Assembly: GCF_050947335.1 (NCBI RefSeq)
Contig: NC_134995.1
Span: 11,074,501 to 11,138,500 of the forward strand
Direction of reading: 5' to 3'
Origin: Megachile rotundata
Taxonomy: Eukaryota; Arthropoda; Insecta; Hymenoptera; Megachilidae
DNA length: 64,000 bases
Shown: positions 57,962 to 64,000 of the stretch, piece after piece
Position numbering within the stretch: the first letter of the stretch is position 1
Layout: each line of letters opens with the position of its first letter
Position numbers and translations under genes: made by a program
Notes under the pieces: model-generated
The model's database searches: none
Told to the model about the DNA's origin: nothing
Seen by the model: only the letters and a program-made list of their open reading frames with translations

Positions 57962-60900
57962 CGGCGTGGGAACGACAAGTCGAGATCTACAGGAACGCGA
58001 CAGGTGGACCTCGAACACCTATCATTATCGAAACGTCGAGAGAAAAGTTTGTTCGACGATGCATACTTGATCGCGTTCGAAGCACGCGATTTTCCCACCG
58101 GTCGCGTCTCGCGCGCTTTTCCCGCGCCGCCTCGCGTCGAAGAAAGTTCGAGTCGGTACGAGGAGTGCGACGCGACCGAGACTCGGAAAACGAATCGAAC
58201 GCGTCGTTCCATCTGGTGGGTGAGCCGCGGGGTTGGCTCGATCGAAAAACGAACAACGGAGACTCGTTATCCGACGAGGAGCGTCTTATCGACGTTGACT
58301 CGGCGCCTTCCGAGGGATGGCGGTTCCGGCGAGATCGATCGTCCAGCTGGAAATCTCACCCCCGTGAAGCGTCAGGGGTCGTGGGGTGAAAGCAGCGACG
58401 TGGCGTGTTAGGCTGTACGCCAAGAGCGGAGCTAGCAGCGGGGGTGGGTGGGGTCGCAGTAGGGTTTGCCACGATTCCATAGGAACGCGGGACCGCAGTT
58501 TCGACGTAAAGTCGCGCGAACGGTGATCGAGATCGGAGAAGGACACGAGGAGGAGGACAGGGGAAGCAGAGAACGACGACAAGGAAGAAGAAGCAGAAGA
58601 AGCAGAAGGGAGCCGCACCGTCGGAAGAGAATTCCGCGGTCGGTCGCGATGACACGCCGCTTCGTCTTGTCCGCTTTTCTCGAGATCCACCTCGACCCGT
58701 TCGTCGACACGTGATCGCTCGACGAATCGTCTCGTCGAGGCATCGTCGAGACAGAACGCGCTCAGACGGTGGACCTACGTAAGTAAAAAGTTCCATCGAG
58801 GCGAACGACCCTTCGAAAGATCGACGAGCTACGTCGCGAACGAGCAAAACTTCCCTTTTGCTCGAGGTCGGGCTCCATCGTCCCGGACCTACGAGACCGA
58901 TCGATATTCCACCATCCCACCCTCTAACTCCTTCTCTCTCTTTCTTTCGCTCTGCGTCTCTCTCCCTCTTCTTTTGCGCATAAGTTGACGCGTACGCGAC
59001 CGATTCCGTTGCTTCTCCGATTGGCCGTTATCGCGCTCGCGATTAACGGTCGATCGGCCAGCGACGCGATGGGATCGTTTCCGCGTACGCTCCCGATTTC
59101 CTGGCGACCTCGTGACCTCGCGTCGGAGGATCGCGCCGCGACTGGAAAACCGCGAGACCACGCGAGAGCCACGATTTTCCGGTTCACCTTGAAGTCGACG
59201 CGTGATCGAGTCGTCTCGCGTTCAGTCGTTTGCATTTGCGCGTCGAACGAATTAACAGTCACACGATACGTAACGCGCTCGGCGAACGCTCGTCGGCAAC
59301 GTGCCTCGACCAGAGCATTCGCGAGTCGATCGTCTCGACGACGTTCCTCCGATACGGCGATCCGCGTTGCGGGGCCACGATAGAATACGCGAAAGTGGCG
59401 ATCGAGAAAACGCCGAGGCTGCAAAGTGCGCGATCCTAAGTTCCTTTTCAGTGTTTTTTTGCCGAGCGAGCAAATTTAACAGGCGGAGCGCGCGAAACGA
59501 AGGTACGGCCGACGGACAGGAGGATCGTCTCGAAGACAAAGACGCGGCGAAAAGAGAGCAACGAGGGCTGGCAAGGAAACGAGAAGGTTTAAGCGTTTTA
59601 TCGTCGCTCGAGCTCCTTCTGTTCGAGTAGTAGCTTCTGTTCCCGCGTCGCTCCCCGCCGCGGTTCGCGAGCGGAGGATATCGCGGTTAGCTTGCTCACG
59701 GATATCCGCATTGTTTCGCGTCAACCAGCCAAGTCAGCTGACCTACATCGAACAGCGGCAAGCAAAATGGGATATCGAGCCACTCGATGCTCATCTACGG
59801 ACAAACCACTCGCCATCCCTGGAGACCTTGTCGGCGCCGTCCTCCTCGTCGTCGACGTCGCTGTTCCGCTCTTCGATTCGCGTTTCGCGCTTCGTCGCCG
59901 CCGATACCGCCTCCGTCCTTTCTTTCTGTAATTCGACGCCCGTTCCGTGCGCCGGCGGTTTTTACGCGCGATCGCTCGAACGCGCCCGACGCCTTTCGTC
60001 TCGCGTCCCGTGATTCACGGGACGTTTCCGAAACTGTATCGCGCGAGAAACGACCAGTCGCCGAGACAGCCGTCCGATCGATCGGCTGCCCCGTCGATCG
60101 CGGAGGGAAACAGGTGCCGCGAGTTGCGAAAGGTTACCAGATTACGCCGAGACCGGCTCGGAAAATTTCGAACGCGAATCGGTTCTGCATAACAGAAGGG
60201 AACGGAACGCAGTGATTCGAAGGTAAGAGATAATAACCAACGACCAAGGTTGCTCGCGTACGCTACAACCGTTTCGTCGCTGCTTTCGTACATTTTCCAC
60301 TAGCATCGCGCACCGACGACGCAACTAATTCGCGTTCCCTTACTCCTCTTTCATCTTTTACTCCTACTCGTTCTCCTCCCCGGCCTCTTCTTTTCTCTAC
60401 GGTCCTTCCGTCGATCCCCTCTTCCGTCTTTCGAAGAGTCCGCGTACCGTACTAAAAATAAGTTAACGTCGTAGCATCGTCTTCCGTGCACGCTTCGATG
60501 AAAGGAAGAAAAAAATACGGGAAACGGTTCGTTCGGAGACGGATACGCGCCGTCTGTAATTTTCTCGCGTCGATAAAGCGGAAGCGGAAAAGGGACCGAA
60601 GGAAGAGGGTAAGACCGAAAACGGCCGGCTGACGAAACTCGTGAATCAACGTCCATTGGTAAATAATCTTCCCTTCGATAATCGGTGACCCGTCCTACTC
60701 ATCCCCGATCTTTCACCGAATTACCTCATCCCTTACGCTGGACTCGAAATAGCCCCGCTTCCTAATTTTACGAAACTATAAATGTACGATGTTTCTCTCT
60801 GAAACGAGAGAACATTTTGAACACTCCTTGTTAAATATGCGCGTTTGCTGGATTATCTATTGTATCGTACATTAATATTTATCAGTTTTATCTGTTTCCG

Positions 60901-61540
60901 TCCAAAGTTCTGTCTAGACAGTCTGTTTAATACAATGAATTGTGTCAAGTTCGTCGAAATACAACGTACTGCTGAATAAACAAGGAAGGAATCGAGATCG
61001 GGACGAATCGCGATCGAGTTACGAGTCGCGAAGCCTCTTTCAACCTTCGTTTCGTGACGCTTTTCCGCTAGCTTGTAAAAGGCCGACAATCCCACTCTTT
61101 CCCGAACGACGTCGCGGATCAGATACTGGACATCGATTCCGCGCGTGTCGATCGTCTACGCCCCTCCGAACAAAACAGACTCGATATGCTCGCGTGAGAT
61201 TCCATTCGATTCTCGTGCGCGCCGTTTCGCGGTTCGACGCGATCAGATTTGCAACTGTTTCGTCATCGCGTCACGTAACACCGTGATATTTCTTTCGTGC
61301 TTTACAGATTTCGTCGAAATGAGGGACCACCCGTCGCGCCTTTTCTTCGCTACGAGGTAAGAGACGGCGAGGTCCGCGAGTAGCTCGCTAAACGTTGCCG
61401 CGAACGATGAGCTACCGACGGATCTTCTTCGAGCAGCTTCTTCGAGCACGGCACACCGTACACGATAACTTTCTGCCGGGCCAACCGGCGAAAGAGGAAC
61501 AACGACGTCCATTTTGGAACGGTCGCTCAGGAATGTCAGC
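57962..61540. other. 3.6-kb region between the odorant receptor and MGAT2
   Basis: The flanking genes diverge. CpG-rich, with long chance frames on both strands; none has recognisable domains or consistent splice signals. The right end probably carries the MGAT2 5' UTR. The stretch around 60,780-60,960 is AT-richer but featureless. Confidence 0.45.
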
Positions 61541-63022
61541 ATGAGAGGTGAGGCAATCGGAAGGTTTCCGACTATCGCAGGAACCGTACCGTTCTTACTC
61601 GTTTCGCAGGATCCTCGTTTTTGGGGACCATAAGATCCGTGCGTGGAACCTTCTTGAGGACGCTCGTTTTCGTCTTCCTGGCAACGTTCCTGTGGCTTCA
61701 GCTTCACGTGATCAACCTGACCGGTCGGGACTCCGGCGGACAATCCTCGTCGAACGAGACGTTGTTCGCTCTCGTGCCGCAAGAACTGCACAGGTAAGTT
61801 AATCGCGCGTGCAGCGAAAACGGAGAGAAAGCGAGGAGCCGGAGGGCAAGAGAAATAGAAAGAAAAGAGGGAGATGATTTTCGCAGGTTTCTGAAGGAAC
61901 GTCGAAACGGTTCGTCGACGTTGGCGAACGCGAGCGCGGAAACGCTAACCGAGCTCGAGATAGCGGAAATTCGACGCAACATAGAGAAAGCGAACGCCGA
62001 GCAAAGGGTGTACAATGAGGAGTCGTTCGGTCCGTTGGCCAACGACGCTCCCGTGATAGTGATCCAGGTGCACACGCGACTCACCTACCTCAGACACCTG
62101 ATCGTCTCGTTGGCTCAAGCCAAGGGCATCGAACAGACCCTCCTCGTCTTCAGTCACGACGTCTGGCACCCGGACATCAACTATCTCGTGCAGAGCGTCG
62201 ACTTTTGCCGCGTCATGCAAATCTTTTATCCTCACAGCATACAAACTCATCCTCGAAGCTTTCCCGGCGAGGAGCCGAACGACTGTCCGCGAAACATACG
62301 CAAAGAACAGTGAGTAATTCTCTTCTGCGTCCGCGCGACCTATCAATCCGCTTTTTCTATTTCTGTCTGTTCTTCTTCTCCTTCTTGCTGCCTCTTCTTC
62401 CACTCGTGCTTCTCCGCTTTCTTACCACTTTCGTCGACGGTCGTTTTGTTTCTCGGGGGGCATGCGGGCGTGCGCGCACGACGCTGTAGGGCCTTGAGTC
62501 TCGGCTGCACCAACGCCAAACACCCGGACCTCTATGGACACTACAGGGAGGCCAAGTTCACTCAGACCAAACACCACTGGTGGTGGAAGGCGAACCGAGT
62601 CTTCGATCAACTGTCCATCACCCGGAATCACACCGGAATGGTGCTTTTTCTCGAGGAGGATCATTACGTCGCCGAAGACTTTCTACACGTATTGAGACTG
62701 ATGGAACGCACCTGTAGGCACAGCTGCGAGAGATGCAACGTCCTATCCTTGGGCACCTATCTCAAGACTTACAATTACTTTGCCGACTTTAGTCGAAAGG
62801 TGAGAATACCGCGAATCGATCGAATCCTTCGAATACCGCGAACCCGATAGCTCGTGTTCATTCGTTACGATTCGATTTCTGTCCTCGTTCATCTCTTTTC
62901 TTCCTTCTCTTCATTCTCTTCGGATCATCGAAATCGCGAGACTATACAGGCGACGCTCGGGAACATCTCGCGTTGTTCCGACTCTTCGCCGATTTTAATG
63001 CCGTACCGCGATTCCGTACGTT

Positions 63023-63060
<38 letters not shown>

Positions 63061-64000
63061 CGTTTTCCGATCACAAAACGGATAAAGGAGGCGTGAAACG
63101 GTGAAGGGGCTAATCGCGCGCGACGCCCATAGCGTTCGGCTCGAGTTTCGTTGATCCAGATAATGGATCGTAAACGCGAGCACGTTCGAACCTCTGCACC
63201 ATAGGTGCGTACCCTATCGTACAACAGCACCATGTCAGTGTGAATATCTGTGTGTCGATGTTTCACGCACGCCCCGTCCGTTAGTTCCTTGGCGTCAACA
63301 GCGCTCTGCAAAAGGAGTTCCTGCGTGGATTAAAGAGGCGGGAAACGTCGACGGGACGGCGGTCGACGAGAAACGAAGACATCGGCGGTGTCAAGGCATT
63401 CCCTAGCCATGACATCCCCACCGACGGGAGCAGCACCGGGAACGTCACCGCTGCCGGAAACGGCGCTCTTCTCTTAACCGTCGTCGATCGGAACGCGCGC
63501 ACGGCGCACTCTGCTCCCGCATGGGCTTTCCAGCTCCTACCCGATCTCTACAATCATTATCAAAAGGTTGCCCATTATGGCTTTCGACGATACGACGCAC
63601 GACACGACGCTACGCGACACGACCCGACTACATTCACCACCTGAGTTCCTTCGTTTTGCTCGAACCTGTCGATGCGGCGTTATGATCATCTTTCTTACAT
63701 TAACAAGCGCGACCGACGTTTTCGAATGCCCCTTTACTTTGCCCGACACACCAGACAGACGCACTCGATTCGCGCTCGCGATCGCTCCGCGACCCTCCGG
63801 TTCCCTACGATCGCTCGCTCGCTCTCTCTCTTTTTCTCTTTTACTCTCTCTTTGTCTCTATTTCTTCCTCTAAACCACATCCTCCGCGCAATTTTATGAA
63901 CGTCCGCCGTTTCGTACCTACAGGCCGAGGTGATCCCGTGGATCTCGAGCAAACATAATATGGGAATGGCGTTCAATCGCGTCACGTGGAATAAACTGAG
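61541..64000 (+). CDS. Mgat2: Alpha-1,6-mannosyl-glycoprotein beta-1,2-GlcNAc transferase (GnT-II), 3' end cut off
   Basis: Golgi type II membrane enzyme adding GlcNAc to the alpha-1,6 arm of N-glycans. Exons: 61541-61547, 61610-61793, 61887-62309, 62490-62799, probable cassette 63285-63566, and 63924 to the window end. The start MRGSSFLGTIRSVRG is followed by a signal anchor (TLVFVFLATFLWLQLHVI). The stem contains N-glycosylation sites. The catalytic domain starts DAPVIVIQVHTRLTYLRHLI. GCTNAKHPDLYGHYREAKF and QTKHHWWWKANRVFD follow. FLEEDHYVAEDF carries the EDH form of the metal-binding DXD motif. Then come LSLGTYLKT and SSKHNMGMAFNRVTW. The GT16 family call is firm. The last part of the catalytic domain lies beyond the window. 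Confidence 0.92.
63031..63060. repeat. CT microsatellite in an MGAT2 intron
   Basis: Run of CTCTCTCTCTCTCTCTCTCT within 62,800-63,284. Confidence 0.9.

Noticed and set aside
57131..58411. 426-codon + strand frame opposite the odorant receptor
   Set aside because: Antisense to a clear 7tm_6 coding exon; composition-driven shadow with no recognisable domain.
59690..60215. Set of open frames of 80-140 codons upstream of MGAT2
   Set aside because: Low-complexity Ser/Arg-rich products in several frames at once; no family resemblance and no consistent splice sites.
1..64000. Bacterial or phage-type systems (operons, defence islands, toxins)
   Set aside because: Every supported gene is intron-containing and insect-like; nothing points to transferred prokaryotic genes.

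Overview
The window is eukaryotic nuclear DNA, almost certainly from an insect and probably a hymenopteran (bee-like). Genes are split by many short introns (about 53-100 bp) with GT..AG borders. Exons are CpG-rich, intergenic stretches are mixed or AT-rich, and the gene content is insect-typical: Tsf1 transferrin, an ionotropic receptor, a 7tm_6 odorant receptor, VMAT, PAN-ZP cuticle-matrix and Kazal proteins. There are no operons or prokaryotic signals. All gene models were assembled by eye from splice sites, reading-frame phase and family resemblance, so exon borders may be off by a few bases.

Layout. 0.1-2.1 kb (+): 3' part of a semaphorin-5-type gene. 2.8-4.7 kb (-): PLP decarboxylase of the CSAD/ADC group. 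5.0-7.1 kb (-): secreted leucine-rich-repeat protein. 7.5-8.0 kb (-): atypical Kazal protein with a TATA box. 8.4-9.6 kb (-): unknown secreted or membrane protein. 10.1-15.8 kb (+): CFAP43, a ciliary/flagellar WD-repeat and coiled-coil protein, with a TTAA-flanked MITE in an intron. 16.6-19.1 kb (+): transferrin 1 with a TATA box. 19.3-21.3 kb (-): divergent cyclin. 21.5-24.6 kb (-): ionotropic receptor carrying, on the opposite strand inside one intron, a small gene resembling the mitochondrial ATPase inhibitor IF1. 25.2-25.8 kb (+): small secreted protein of unknown role. 27.0-29.8 kb (+): PAN-domain plus ZP-domain membrane protein. 30.0-30.7 kb (-): second Kazal-type secreted protein. 32.2-33.2 kb (-): PRELI-like mitochondrial lipid-transfer protein.

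34.4-37.8 kb (+): vinculin/alpha-catenin-like protein, perhaps serendipity-alpha. 38.2-39.3 kb: a foldback inverted-repeat element with repeated GCGCCATCTAGCGGC-like motifs. 39.8-40.4 kb (+): V-ATPase subunit e. 41.2-43.2 kb (+): RMND5, E3 subunit of the CTLH/GID complex. 46.7-50.8 kb (-): vesicular monoamine transporter whose introns hold three tRNA genes (Gly-GCC, Lys-TTT, Ala-CGC) and a second TTAA-flanked MITE. 50.8-56.5 kb: long apparently non-coding stretch. 56.5-58.0 kb (-): odorant receptor. 61.5-64.0 kb (+): MGAT2 N-glycan GlcNAc transferase, cut by the window end, with a probable 94-codon cassette exon.

The neighbours do not form one pathway; this is ordinary mixed insect euchromatin. 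The most unusual points are the IF1-like gene nested antisense in the receptor intron, the foldback element, the two TTAA elements with internal repeats, the degenerate cyclin and the MGAT2 cassette exon.
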